37,491 bases of DNA from Nitrosomonadales bacterium (GTDB lineage Bacteria; Pseudomonadota; Gammaproteobacteria; Burkholderiales; SG8-39): assembly GCA_005240145.1 (NCBI GenBank), contig SBAS01000076.1, positions 1 to 37,491 of the forward strand. Direction: 5' to 3'. This document shows, piece by piece, positions 26,422 to 34,492 of the stretch. Both the position numbers and the translations under genes were made by a program. Below the pieces are notes generated by a model, which saw only the letters and a list, made by a program, of their open reading frames with translations, searched no databases and was not told the origin of the DNA. Position 1 is the stretch's first letter; every line of letters starts with the position of its first letter.

Positions 26422-27735
26422 ATGGCCTGGTACGAGATCCTCGGCTCGTTCCTCGGCGTGCTAGTGCTGCTGATGGCGCTCGGCGTGCCGGTGGTATTCG
26501 CCTTCTTCGCCACCAACCTTGGCGCGGCGTATCTGTTCATGGGCGGCGACAAGGGCGTCGAGCAGCTGGTGCGCAACGCCGCGGAATCGGTGCAGAGCTT
26601 CGCGCTGATGCCCATTCCGCTGTTCATCTTCATGGGCGAAGTGATGTTCCACACCGGCGTCGCCGGCAAGGCAATCGACGCGGTCGACCGCCTGATTTCG
26701 CGGCTGCCCGGGCGCCTGTCGCTGGTGGCGATCACCGGGGGCACGATCTTCGCCGCGCTGTCGGGATCGACCATCGCCAACACCGCGATGCTGTGCTCGA
26801 CGCTGCTGCCCGAGATGTCCAAGCGGGGCTATCACACCTCGGTCTCGATCGGGCCGATCGTCGGCGTGGGCGGGCTCGCCATGCTGATTCCGCCCTCGGC
26901 GCTCGCGGTGCTGCTGGGGTCGGTGGCGCGCATCCCCATTGGCGAGCTGCTCATCGCCTCCATCGTCCCGGCGCTGATCCTCGCCGCCCTCATGTTCGCC
27001 TACGTCATCGTGCGCTGCTCCCTGCAGCCGCACCTCGCGCCGCCCTACGACGCGCGCGCGCTGACCCGGCGCGAGCGCTTGCTGCCGTTCGCCAAGTACG
27101 TCCTGCCGCTGATGTCGATTTTCGTAGTCGTGGTCGGCAGCATCATCGGCGGCATCGCCACACCCACCGAGTCCGCCGCGCTCGGCGCGGTCGCGGCGGT
27201 GGTTGCCGCGGCAGCTTACCGGCGGCTGACCTGGGCCAACTTCGCGGTCTCAGTGCGCGCGACGCTGCGGCTGACCGTGATGACACTCTTCATCATCTGC
27301 GGCTCGATCACGTTCTCTCAGATCCTCGCCTTCACCCAGGCCTCCGACGGGCTCTCCATGCTCATCACCGGCGCGGGCCTGTCGCCGCTGATGGTCCTGC
27401 TCGGCATGCTTGCCATCCTGCTTTTTCTCGGCTGCTTCATGGACCAGGTGAGCATGATGATGATCACCGCGCCCCTCTTCATGCCCGTGGTGCAGCAGCT
27501 CGGCTTCGACCTGGTCTGGTTCGGCGTGCTGATGCTGATGCTGCTCGAGATCGGGCTCGCGACGCCGCCGTTCGGCATGCTGCTGTTCGTCGCCAAGGGC
27601 GCCGCGCCGCAGGTCTCGATGCGCGAAATCATCGTCTCTGTGGCGCCGTTTATCGCGCTCGCGCTCGTGGTGGTGGCGTTGCTGATCGCGGCGCCGGAAC
27701 TGGCCCTGTTCCTGCCGCGCCTGATGGCGGCCTAA
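26422..27735 (+). CDS. TRAP transporter large permease subunit (DctM family)
   Basis: A 437-residue permease with many membrane segments. Family landmarks are MPIPLFIFMGEVMFHTGVAGKAIDAVDRLISRLPGRLSLVAITGGTIFAALSGSTIANTAMLC, PIVGVGGLAMLIPPSALAVLLGSVARIPIGELLIASIVPAL, IATPTESAALGAV and LGCFMDQVSMMMITAPLFMPV. It uses a sodium or proton gradient to import the ligand handed over by DctP. Part of the run from the opine-dehydrogenase-like gene to the asparaginase gene. Confidence 0.95.
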   Translation: MAWYEILGSFLGVLVLLMALGVPVVFAFFATNLGAAYLFMGGDKGVEQLVRNAAESVQSFALMPIPLFIFMGEVMFHTGVAGKAIDAVDRLISRLPGRLSLVAITGGTIFAALSGSTIANTAMLCSTLLPEMSKRGYHTSVSIGPIVGVGGLAMLIPPSALAVLLGSVARIPIGELLIASIVPALILAALMFAYVIVRCSLQPHLAPPYDARALTRRERLLPFAKYVLPLMSIFVVVVGSIIGGIATPTESAALGAVAAVVAAAAYRRLTWANFAVSVRATLRLTVMTLFIICGSITFSQILAFTQASDGLSMLITGAGLSPLMVLLGMLAILLFLGCFMDQVSMMMITAPLFMPVVQQLGFDLVWFGVLMLMLLEIGLATPPFGMLLFVAKGAAPQVSMREIIVSVAPFIALALVVVALLIAAPELALFLPRLMAA

Positions 27736-27744
27736 GGGGCCGCG

Positions 27745-28857
27745 GTGCGCCTCCTGATCGTCGGCGCCGGTCCGGCGGGCCTGTATCTCGCCTACCTCGT
27801 CCGGCGCCAGCTGCCGGCCTGGGAAGTGCGCATCGTCGAGCAGAATCCGCCCGATTCGACCTTCGGCTTTGGCGTGGTGTTCTCCGAGCGCGCGCTTGAA
27901 TTCCTGCGCGCCGACGACGCCGAGACCTATGAGCGCATCACCCCGCAGATGGAAGCCTGGACCGACATCAGCGTGGTCCTGAGGGGCGCTCCAGTGGTGA
28001 TCGACGGGATCGGATTCTCCGCGATCGGCCGCCTGAAGTTCCTGCAACTGCTGCGCGGCCGGCTGGAGGTCGCCGGGGTTTTTCCCGAATATGGTTTTGC
28101 TCTCAGGGAAAGGGAAAATCTTGGGGAGTTCGATCTGGTGGTTGGCGCCGACGGCGCCAATTCGGCGATCCGCAAGACAGCGGACTTCGGCACGACGGTC
28201 ACGCCGCTCAGCAACAGATTCGCCTGGTTCGGCACGACGAAGGTATTCGACACGCTTACCCAGACCTTCGTGCAGAACGAGGCGGGTTTCTTCAACGCCC
28301 ATCACTACCGGCATGCGCCGTCGATGAGCACCTTCGTCTTGGAGTGCGATGCGCCGACTTGGATGCGCGCCGGCTTCGAGCACATGGACGAGGCCGCGAC
28401 GCTGGCGTACGGCGAAAAGGTGTTCGTGGACGCACTGCAAGGACACAAGCTGGTGTCCAACAATTCCGTCTGGCGCAATTTCCCCAAGGTGCGCAACCGG
28501 CGCTGGGTCGCGGGGAACAAGGTACTGATCGGCGATGCGCAGCGCACCGCCCACTTCTCCATCGGCTCGGGTACGCGCCTGGCGATGGAGGACGCCATTG
28601 CCTTGGTCAATGCGCTTTCACGACACGGGAAAGACATTCCAGAAGCACTTGCCGCCTTCGAAGCGGCGCGCCGGCCGATCGTGGATAAGCTGCTGGCCGC
28701 CGCCGATGCGAGCGGTGAGTGGTACGAGCGCTTCCCCGCGCACATGCGCCTCGCGCCGCGCGATTTCGCCTGGAGCTACATCCAGCGCAGCGGGCGGATA
28801 GATCCGAAGAAGCTGCGCAGGATCGCACCCCGCTTCGTGTCCGGCAAACAGTCTTGA
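27745..28857 (+). CDS. FAD-dependent monooxygenase, salicylyl-CoA 5-hydroxylase-like
   Basis: A group A flavoprotein monooxygenase of 370 residues: FAD fingerprint LLIVGAGPAGLYLAYLVRR (G7, G9, G12), DG motif VVGADGANSAIRK (132-144) and GD motif VLIGDAQRTAHFSIGSGTRLAMEDA (260-284). FGFGVVFSERAL, FSAIGRLKFLQLL and the HFSIGSGTKLAMEDA-type ending are hallmarks of the aryl-CoA branch known from Streptomyces SdgC and the N-terminal part of 2-aminobenzoyl-CoA monooxygenase. It would hydroxylate an aromatic CoA ester; salicylyl-CoA to gentisyl-CoA is the closest precedent. GTG start with AAGGGG before it, nine bases after dctM. Confidence 0.87.
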   Translation: MRLLIVGAGPAGLYLAYLVRRQLPAWEVRIVEQNPPDSTFGFGVVFSERALEFLRADDAETYERITPQMEAWTDISVVLRGAPVVIDGIGFSAIGRLKFLQLLRGRLEVAGVFPEYGFALRERENLGEFDLVVGADGANSAIRKTADFGTTVTPLSNRFAWFGTTKVFDTLTQTFVQNEAGFFNAHHYRHAPSMSTFVLECDAPTWMRAGFEHMDEAATLAYGEKVFVDALQGHKLVSNNSVWRNFPKVRNRRWVAGNKVLIGDAQRTAHFSIGSGTRLAMEDAIALVNALSRHGKDIPEALAAFEAARRPIVDKLLAAADASGEWYERFPAHMRLAPRDFAWSYIQRSGRIDPKKLRRIAPRFVSGKQS

Positions 28858-28870
28858 TAGGATTGGCTGC

Positions 28871-29851
28871 ATGATCCCGCGCCACGTTCCGCTCGTCGTT
28901 ACAACCCGTGGTGGCGCCACCGAGGGCGTGCACTTTGGCTCCGTCGCGGTGGTGAATGCGCGCGGGCGGCTGCTGTTTGGCGCCGGAGATCCCCGTGCGC
29001 TCAACTTCACGCGCTCGGCGTTGAAGCCCCTGCAGGCGATGCCGTTCCTCGAAGACGGCGGCATGGCGCATTTCGGCTTCGGCTCGCACGAGCTTGCGCT
29101 CATGTGCGCAAGCCACAGCGGTGAAGCGGTGCATGCGGCGCTCGTGCAGGGCATCCTCGCGCGCGCCGGCAACAGCGCGCGCCAGCTGCAGTGCGGCTGT
29201 CACGTGCCGCATTATTTCGCCGCCGCCGGGGTCGAGGCGCCGACCGGCCGCAAGTGGCCGGCGCTGCAGCACAACTGCTCGGGCAAGCACAGCGGTTTCC
29301 TTGCCTGGTGCCGCATGCGGGAAAAGAACGTCGCCCACTACCTCGATCCTGCGCATCCGCTGCAGCAGCGCATCGCCGTGCTGGTGCGCCGCTACGCGCG
29401 CGGCGGACGCACGGTGCGCGGCGTAGATGGTTGCGGGGCGCCGAACTACGTGCTGCCGCTCGCGGGTCTGGCGCAGCTCTATGCCGGGATCGCGGGCGGT
29501 GCGAGCGGAGCGCAACGCGCCATCTTCTATGCCATGACGCGCCACCCGGATCTCGTCTCGGGCACCGGACGCTTCGATCTCGCGCTGATGCGGGCAGGGC
29601 GCGGCGACTGGGTCACCAAGGCGGGCGCGATGGGCGTGCACGCCATCGGCGTGCGCTCGCGCGGCCTGGGGATCGCGGTGCGGATCGCCGACGGCACGCC
29701 GTACGCCCTGCAGGCGGCGACGGTCGCGGTGCTCGATCAGCTTCGCCTGCCGGTCGCGGGCCTGAGGGCCTGGCGCCACGCGGTCATGCGCAACTTCGCC
29801 GGGCGCGTGACCGGCGGGGCGAAACCGGTGTTCAGCCTCACCCGCGCGTGA
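28871..29851 (+). CDS. Type III (Rhizobium-type) L-asparaginase
   Basis: A 326-residue protein of the AnsA/ReAV-like family (PF06089), unrelated to E. coli-type asparaginases. Typical stretches are FTRSALKPLQAMPFLEDG, LALMCASHSGEAVHAALV, LQCGCHVPHYF, LQHNCSGKHSGFLAWCR and VRGVDGCGAPNYVLPL; the SxxK-type SALK and the CSGKHSG motif bear the catalytic Ser and Lys seen in characterised members. It should release ammonia from asparagine or a similar amide. It ends the + strand run, 13 bases after the monooxygenase, and its end faces the CoA ligase gene 16 bases away. Confidence 0.9.
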   Translation: MIPRHVPLVVTTRGGATEGVHFGSVAVVNARGRLLFGAGDPRALNFTRSALKPLQAMPFLEDGGMAHFGFGSHELALMCASHSGEAVHAALVQGILARAGNSARQLQCGCHVPHYFAAAGVEAPTGRKWPALQHNCSGKHSGFLAWCRMREKNVAHYLDPAHPLQQRIAVLVRRYARGGRTVRGVDGCGAPNYVLPLAGLAQLYAGIAGGASGAQRAIFYAMTRHPDLVSGTGRFDLALMRAGRGDWVTKAGAMGVHAIGVRSRGLGIAVRIADGTPYALQAATVAVLDQLRLPVAGLRAWRHAVMRNFAGRVTGGAKPVFSLTRA

Positions 29852-29867
29852 GCCTGAACGCGCGGGC

Positions 29868-31598
29868 CTAGCCGGCGCTCACCACTTCCGGCGCGTTCGA
29901 GTACAGCTTCTCCACCAATGCTGCGCGCCGCTCGAGCACCGCGCGCTGGTTGATGTAGCCCTTGTCGGTAATTTCGTTGCCGTCGATCTGCGGCGGCTCG
30001 GTCATGACAAGAAGGCGCGTGGGACGCATTGAACTTCCGCCTTCTGTTGACAAAATTTTGAGTGCTTGGATGAGCTTGTCGCGAACGTCAATGTCCTTCG
30101 CCGCGGCACTCAGGAAAACAAGCGCCCCAATCTCGTCCCGGTCGTGGCCGGTGATGACCGCGTCCTGGATAAGCGGGTTGCCCGCCGCGACGAGCTTGAC
30201 GCGGATCGCACCCGCGTGCACCCAGGTGCCGGTAGCGAGCTTGAAATCCTCCGCGACGCGACCGTCGAACACCAGGCCTTTTTCCGGCACCTCCGGGTCG
30301 GCGAACTTCATCGCGTCGCCGATGCGGTAATAGCCTTCCTCGTCGAACGCCGCCCGGGTGAGGTCGTCGCGCCGGTAGTAGCCCGGCGTCACGTTGGGGC
30401 CCTTGACGCGCACTTCGAGCTTGCCCGCGGCGGGCACCAGCTTCAGTTCGCAGCCCGGATTGGGCAGCCCGATCACGCCGGCGCGCTCGATCGGGTAGTG
30501 CACCGCCGCCGCCGAGGGCGCGGTCTCGGTCGAGCCCCAGGACGAAATCATCGACAGCGCGCCGCCTTTCTCCGCGAGCGCCAGTTTCTCCAGCCGCTCC
30601 CAGAGGTTCTGCGGCAGCGCGGCGCCGGCGTAGAACACCATGTCGAGGTCGCGGAAGAAATTGCGCCGCAGGTCGGCGTCGGTTTCCAGCATCGGCATGA
30701 GCAGGTCGAAGCCGCGCGGCACGTTGAAGTACAGGGTGGGCGCGATTTCGCGCAGGTTCTTCGCCGTGAGCTCGGCGAGGCCCGGCGCCGGCTTGCCGTT
30801 GTCGATGTACAGCGTGCCGCCGTTCCTGAGCATCAGGTTGAAGCAGAAATTACCGCCGAAGGTGTGGTTCCAGGGCAGCCAGTCGACGATGGTCTGCGGC
30901 TTGTCCTCGAGGAACGGCCAGACCTGCGCCAGCATCTGCTGGTTGGCGCAGAGCATCCGGTGCGTGTTGACGACGCCCTTGGGCATGCCGGTCGAGCCCG
31001 ACGTGAAGAGGATCTTCGCCACCGTGTCGGGCGTCAGGCGCGAGAAAGCCACCTCCAGGTTCGAACCCGGGTTGGCTTCCAGCAGCTTGGCCACCGGCGT
31101 AGAGGTTGCGCCGACCGCGGCAAGCGCGGGCGCGAATTTCTCCGCCTCCGCTGCGAACACGAGACCCGGTTTGAGCAGCTCGAAAATGTACTTCAGCTTC
31201 GCAAAATCCTTCGACATCAGCGAATACGCGGGCGAGATCGGCGCGACGGGAATGCCGACATGCATCGCGCCCAGCGCCAGCAGCGCGTGATCCACGCTGT
31301 TGTCGGAAAGGATCGCGACCGGCTTGTCCGCAGTGAGGCCCAGGTTCAGCAGCGCCTGGCCGACGCGCCGCGCGTCCGAGAGCGCGTCGCGGTAGCTGAC
31401 GCGCCGCCAGCCTTCGCCCTTGCGCTCGGCGATGAAGGTGCGATCCGGCGCCCGTTCGTACCAGTGCAGCAGCCAGTCGCCGACCGCGCGCGCATAGGGC
31501 TTGAGCGCCTGCGGCGAGCGCAGGATCGTCGCGCCATCGGCGCGCTTCTCGACAGTGACTTCGGCCGGCGCGTAGCGCAACCGGGTGTGCAGACGCAT
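29868..31598 (-). CDS. Aryl-CoA synthetase, feruloyl-CoA synthase-like
   Basis: An adenylate-forming enzyme of 576 residues with P-loop TSGSTGMPKG (199-208), DWLPWNHTFGGN, SSWGSTETAP, YRIGDAMKFAD, GLVFDGRVAEDFKLATGTWV and the catalytic Lys in EITDKGYINQRA (about K546). The DWLPWNHTFGGN and GRVAEDFKL(A/S)TGTWV blocks are characteristic of feruloyl-CoA synthases, but relatives act on other aromatic acids. A strong AGGAGGGAG ribosome site lies before the ATG. It is read toward the asparaginase gene and is alone on this strand, with its promoter in the gap at 31599-31928. With the aryl-CoA hydroxylase next door, an aromatic acid substrate is a sound guess. Confidence 0.88.
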   Translation of the reverse strand: MRLHTRLRYAPAEVTVEKRADGATILRSPQALKPYARAVGDWLLHWYERAPDRTFIAERKGEGWRRVSYRDALSDARRVGQALLNLGLTADKPVAILSDNSVDHALLALGAMHVGIPVAPISPAYSLMSKDFAKLKYIFELLKPGLVFAAEAEKFAPALAAVGATSTPVAKLLEANPGSNLEVAFSRLTPDTVAKILFTSGSTGMPKGVVNTHRMLCANQQMLAQVWPFLEDKPQTIVDWLPWNHTFGGNFCFNLMLRNGGTLYIDNGKPAPGLAELTAKNLREIAPTLYFNVPRGFDLLMPMLETDADLRRNFFRDLDMVFYAGAALPQNLWERLEKLALAEKGGALSMISSWGSTETAPSAAAVHYPIERAGVIGLPNPGCELKLVPAAGKLEVRVKGPNVTPGYYRRDDLTRAAFDEEGYYRIGDAMKFADPEVPEKGLVFDGRVAEDFKLATGTWVHAGAIRVKLVAAGNPLIQDAVITGHDRDEIGALVFLSAAAKDIDVRDKLIQALKILSTEGGSSMRPTRLLVMTEPPQIDGNEITDKGYINQRAVLERRAALVEKLYSNAPEVVSAG

Positions 31599-31614
31599 GT
31601 ATCGCTTCTCCCTC

Positions 31615-31628
31615 CTATAATTTTATAG
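31615..31628. promoter_or_regulatory. AT-rich inverted repeat upstream of the CoA synthetase
   Basis: CTATAA and TTATAG flank TT. On the - strand it supplies TATAAA (31627-31622), a possible -10 box about 17-24 bases before the gene's start and just upstream of its ribosome site; on the + strand it reads TATAAT. No good -35 is visible on either strand. A promoter or operator role is likely from position and composition but not shown. Confidence 0.35.
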
Positions 31629-31648
31629 TCCCAGGACAGCCGCCTTTT

Positions 31649-31868
31649 CGCGCGGTGTTGAGGCTGCAGGAAGAATGCGCTCTGCAGGTGGCGACCGACG
31701 GCGCCCTCGACCATGCACTTCTAGCGCTTCACGCAATACGGCGATCCGGGCGTTTACGCGAGCGCGCAGGAGTTCTTCGCCGACCTGGGCGGGGTCTACC
31801 AGCAGGAGATCGCCGAGCGCGCCAAGCTGCGCCTGTGCGTGGAGGCGGCCAGAGCGCTTTGGCGGTGA
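31649..31868 (+). pseudogene. Deleted remnant of a MetE-like (cobalamin-independent methionine synthase family) gene
   Basis: The 330-base gap between the CoA synthetase and DUF1800 genes holds three pieces of one protein family, in order. First, RAVLRLQEECALQVATDG (31649-31702) matches the N-terminal ...LQ..TDGE segment. After an out-of-frame junction, PSTMHF-stop-RFTQYGDPGVY and ASAQEFFADLGGVYQQEIAE (31704-31818) match the middle SPxMxHFR...VY...FFxDLxxxYRxEI segment, with a TAG at 31722-31724 in place of a sense codon. Then RAKLRLCVEAARALWR and TGA (31819-31868) match the C-terminal end. Large parts between the pieces are gone. YxjG-like full-length members have about 370 residues. Recognition is by eye from family memory. 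Confidence 0.68.
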
Positions 31869-31895
31869 ACGAAATACCCTGTTACAACTTCACCG

Positions 31896-31922
31896 TTGTG
31901 ACGAGTGTGGCCGGCCTAGAAT
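31896..31922 (+). promoter_or_regulatory. Candidate leaderless promoter of the DUF1800 gene
   Basis: TAGAAT (31917-31922) matches the -10 consensus at five of six positions and stands six bases before the ATG, so transcription would begin at or next to the start codon. TTGTGA (31896-31901) is a possible -35 but the 15-base spacer is short. No ribosome site is seen before the ATG. Confidence 0.4.
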
Positions 31923-31928
31923 GCCAGC

Positions 31929-33329
31929 ATGAGCCTGCGGCCGATCATCGCCGTCAATCGCTTCGGCCTGGGCGCCGCGCCGGGCGAGCTGGCCGCTGCC
32001 GGGAGCGATGCCCGGGGCTGGCTCTCGAGCCAGGCCGGCCAGCCGGCGCTCGCCTACCCTCAGTTCGAGCGGCTCGCGCACTCGAGTGAAGCGCTGAAGG
32101 AATACCCCCGCTGGATCGCGAAGCTGGGCAAGGCGCGCGCCGAGATGCAGGGATCGGAATCGCAGCGCGGCGTCGAGGGCACGTTCCGCGAGCATTTCGG
32201 ACCGATCATGCTCGAGGAATTCGGCGCGCGGCTGGCCGTGGCGACAGCGACGCCAGCGCCCTTCCACGAGCGCCTGGTGTGGTTCTGGTCGAATCATTTC
32301 ACGGTCTCGGCCGAGAAGGCCCTGATCTTCGGCCTGGTCGGCTGCTTCGAGCGCGAAGCCATCCGGCCGCATGTCACCGGGACGTTTGCCGACATGCTGC
32401 TTGCTTCCTCCAGGCACCCGGCCATGATCATGTACCTGGACAACCACTTGTCGGTGCGCAAGGGCTGGCAGCCGCGACAAGTGGCGCGCAGTTCCGCCTT
32501 CCCGCCGCCGGGCGGCTTGAACGAGAACCTGGCCCGCGAGATCCTCGAGCTGCACACCCTGGGCGTGAACGGCGGCTACACGCAGGCCGATGTCACCGAA
32601 TTCGCGCGCGTGCTCACCGGCTGGACCGTGCGCCCGATCAGGAACGTTCCCGCAGCGCAGGGCGCTGCCGGATTCAGGTTCGATCCGGAGCGGCATGAGC
32701 CGGGCGAGCGGCAACTGCTCGGCAAGACCTACGTGGAGGACGGCGTGGCGCAGGGTGAGGCGGTGCTGCGCGACCTCGCCGCGCATCCGGCGACGGCAAG
32801 GTTCGTCGCTACGAAGCTCGCGCGCCATTTCATCGCCGACGAGCCGCCGTCCGCGGCGGTGGTGCGCATCGAGCGCGCGTTCCGTGACTCCAACGGCCAC
32901 CTGCCGACGGTCTACGGCGCGCTGCTCGATTGCCCGGAGGCCTGGGAGCGCCCGCTCGCCAAGCTGAAGTCGCCGATCGAGTACGTGGTCTCGTGCATGC
33001 GCGCGGCCCCGGCGTTGCGGGCCTCGAAGCCGCAGGGACTGTTTTTCGCTCTGCGCGGGATGGGGCAGCGGCCGTTCTTCGCCCCCTCCCCGCAGGGATG
33101 GCCTGACACGGCTGAACCCTGGTCTGGCGCGGACGCGCTCTGGAAGCGCATCGAATGGGCCGGTGTCGTCGCGGCGCGCACCGGCTCCGGGGTAGATCCT
33201 CTGCGCCTGGCCGGCGAAAGCTACGGCGCGGCGCTGGGCGAAGATACGCGGCGCGCGATCGAGCGCGCCGAAAGCCGCCAGCAAGGCCTCGCCCTGTGGC
33301 TTGCGAGCCCGGAATTCCAGCGCAGATGA
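31929..33329 (+). CDS. DUF1800 family protein
   Basis: A 466-residue protein with the DUF1800 pattern: IIAVNRFGLGAAPGEL at the N-terminus, HERLVWFWSNHFTVS, FADMLLASSRHPAMIMYLDN, NENLAREILELHTLGVNGGYTQADVTEFARVLTGWT and RFVATKLARHFIADEPP. DUF1800 genes are regularly paired with DUF1501 genes, as here; the biochemical role of the pair is not established. No signal peptide is apparent at this N-terminus. The stop overlaps the DUF1501 start (ATGA), so the products are probably made together. Confidence 0.9.
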   Translation: MSLRPIIAVNRFGLGAAPGELAAAGSDARGWLSSQAGQPALAYPQFERLAHSSEALKEYPRWIAKLGKARAEMQGSESQRGVEGTFREHFGPIMLEEFGARLAVATATPAPFHERLVWFWSNHFTVSAEKALIFGLVGCFEREAIRPHVTGTFADMLLASSRHPAMIMYLDNHLSVRKGWQPRQVARSSAFPPPGGLNENLAREILELHTLGVNGGYTQADVTEFARVLTGWTVRPIRNVPAAQGAAGFRFDPERHEPGERQLLGKTYVEDGVAQGEAVLRDLAAHPATARFVATKLARHFIADEPPSAAVVRIERAFRDSNGHLPTVYGALLDCPEAWERPLAKLKSPIEYVVSCMRAAPALRASKPQGLFFALRGMGQRPFFAPSPQGWPDTAEPWSGADALWKRIEWAGVVAARTGSGVDPLRLAGESYGAALGEDTRRAIERAESRQQGLALWLASPEFQRR

Positions 33330-34492
33330 GCATGACGACCCGTCGCGAAGCATTGCAGATTCTTGGCGGCATCGCCGCGCTCGGCGGGCTGCCGCGCCTG
33401 GCGTTTGCGGCGCCTTCGCAGGGCGAGCGGCGGCTCGTATTCGTGTTCCTGCGCGGTGGCATGGACGCGCTCTCGGCGGTGCCCGCCTACGGCGATCCGC
33501 AGTTTGCAGCGCGACGCGGCGCACTGGCAGTTGAATCCTTGAAGCTGGACGGGACCTTCGGCCTGAGCGCGCACCTCGGCGAAATGTACAAGCTCTATGG
33601 CGCAGGCGAACTTGCGGTGCTGCACGCGGTCGCTTCGCCGTATCGGGGGCGCTCGCACTTCGACGGCCAGAACCTGGTCGAGAACGGCACCGCGAAGCCC
33701 TTCGGCCGCGACACCGGCTGGCTGAATGCCGCGCTCGCGGCGAAGCCCAGTTCGGCCGGGCCGGCCGCCTTCGCCCTCGGGCAGAGTATTCCGCTCGTCC
33801 TGCGCGGGCCGGCGCAGGTCGGCTCCTGGTCGCCTTCGCGCATGCCCGTGCCGGAGGCGGCGCTGCTCGAGCGGCTGGGTGAGCTCTACCGCGGTGACGC
33901 GCTCCTGGCGCAATCCTTCGCGACGGCGCTCGAAGCGCAGAAGATCATGGAAGGCCGCGATGGCGTGGGCGGCGGACAGCAGCCCGTGGTGGCGCTCGCC
34001 AGGGCGGCCGGGGAAATCCTTGGCAAGCGCGACGGCCCGCGGGTGGCGAGCATCGATTTCGGCGGCTGGGACACGCACATCGGCCAGCTCGGCGAATACG
34101 GCCCGCTGACGCGCAACCTCAGGCTGCTCGACCGCTCAGTCGCCACGCTGAAGGAGTCGCTGGGGCCAGCGTGGCGGCATACGGTGGTGCTGATGGTGAG
34201 CGAGTTTGGCCGCACGGTGGCGCCGAACGGCTCCAACGGCACCGACCATGGCACCGCGGGCGCGGCGTTCGTCGCCGGCGGCGCGGTGCGCGGCGGTCGC
34301 GTGATCGCAGACTGGCCCGGCCTGGGCGAGGGGGCGCTGCACGAGGGGCGCGACCTGCGTCCGACCCTCGACATGCGTGCGCTGTTCAAGGCTGCACTCC
34401 TGTCGCAGATGGCGCTGGACGAAGCTGCGCTCGAAACGCGGGTTTTCCCGGGGAGCGCGGGCGTGCGCCCGCTCGAAGGCCTGTTTGGCTAA
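33326..34492 (+). CDS. DUF1501 family protein with Tat-type signal
   Basis: The start at 33326 overlaps the DUF1800 stop and gives 388 residues. The N-terminus MSMTTRREALQILGGIAALG then GLPRLAFAAPS is a twin-arginine signal (TTRREAL) with an AFA-A cleavage site, so export in folded form is expected. The body has VFVFLRGGMDALSAV, SHFDGQNLVENG, SIDFGGWDTHIGQ, VLMVSEFGRTVAPNGSNGTDHGTAGAAFVAGG and RPTLDMRALFKAAL; these Asp, His and Gly-rich motifs resemble the alkaline phosphatase/sulfatase superfamily to which DUF1501 is related. It may be a periplasmic hydrolase. Its end overlaps the convergent reductase gene by four bases. Confidence 0.9.
   Translation: MSMTTRREALQILGGIAALGGLPRLAFAAPSQGERRLVFVFLRGGMDALSAVPAYGDPQFAARRGALAVESLKLDGTFGLSAHLGEMYKLYGAGELAVLHAVASPYRGRSHFDGQNLVENGTAKPFGRDTGWLNAALAAKPSSAGPAAFALGQSIPLVLRGPAQVGSWSPSRMPVPEAALLERLGELYRGDALLAQSFATALEAQKIMEGRDGVGGGQQPVVALARAAGEILGKRDGPRVASIDFGGWDTHIGQLGEYGPLTRNLRLLDRSVATLKESLGPAWRHTVVLMVSEFGRTVAPNGSNGTDHGTAGAAFVAGGAVRGGRVIADWPGLGEGALHEGRDLRPTLDMRALFKAALLSQMALDEAALETRVFPGSAGVRPLEGLFG

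Noticed and set aside
27250-28554. - strand open frame opposite dctM and the monooxygenase
   Set aside because: No motif, no ribosome site, His/Gln/Arg-rich shadow sequence.
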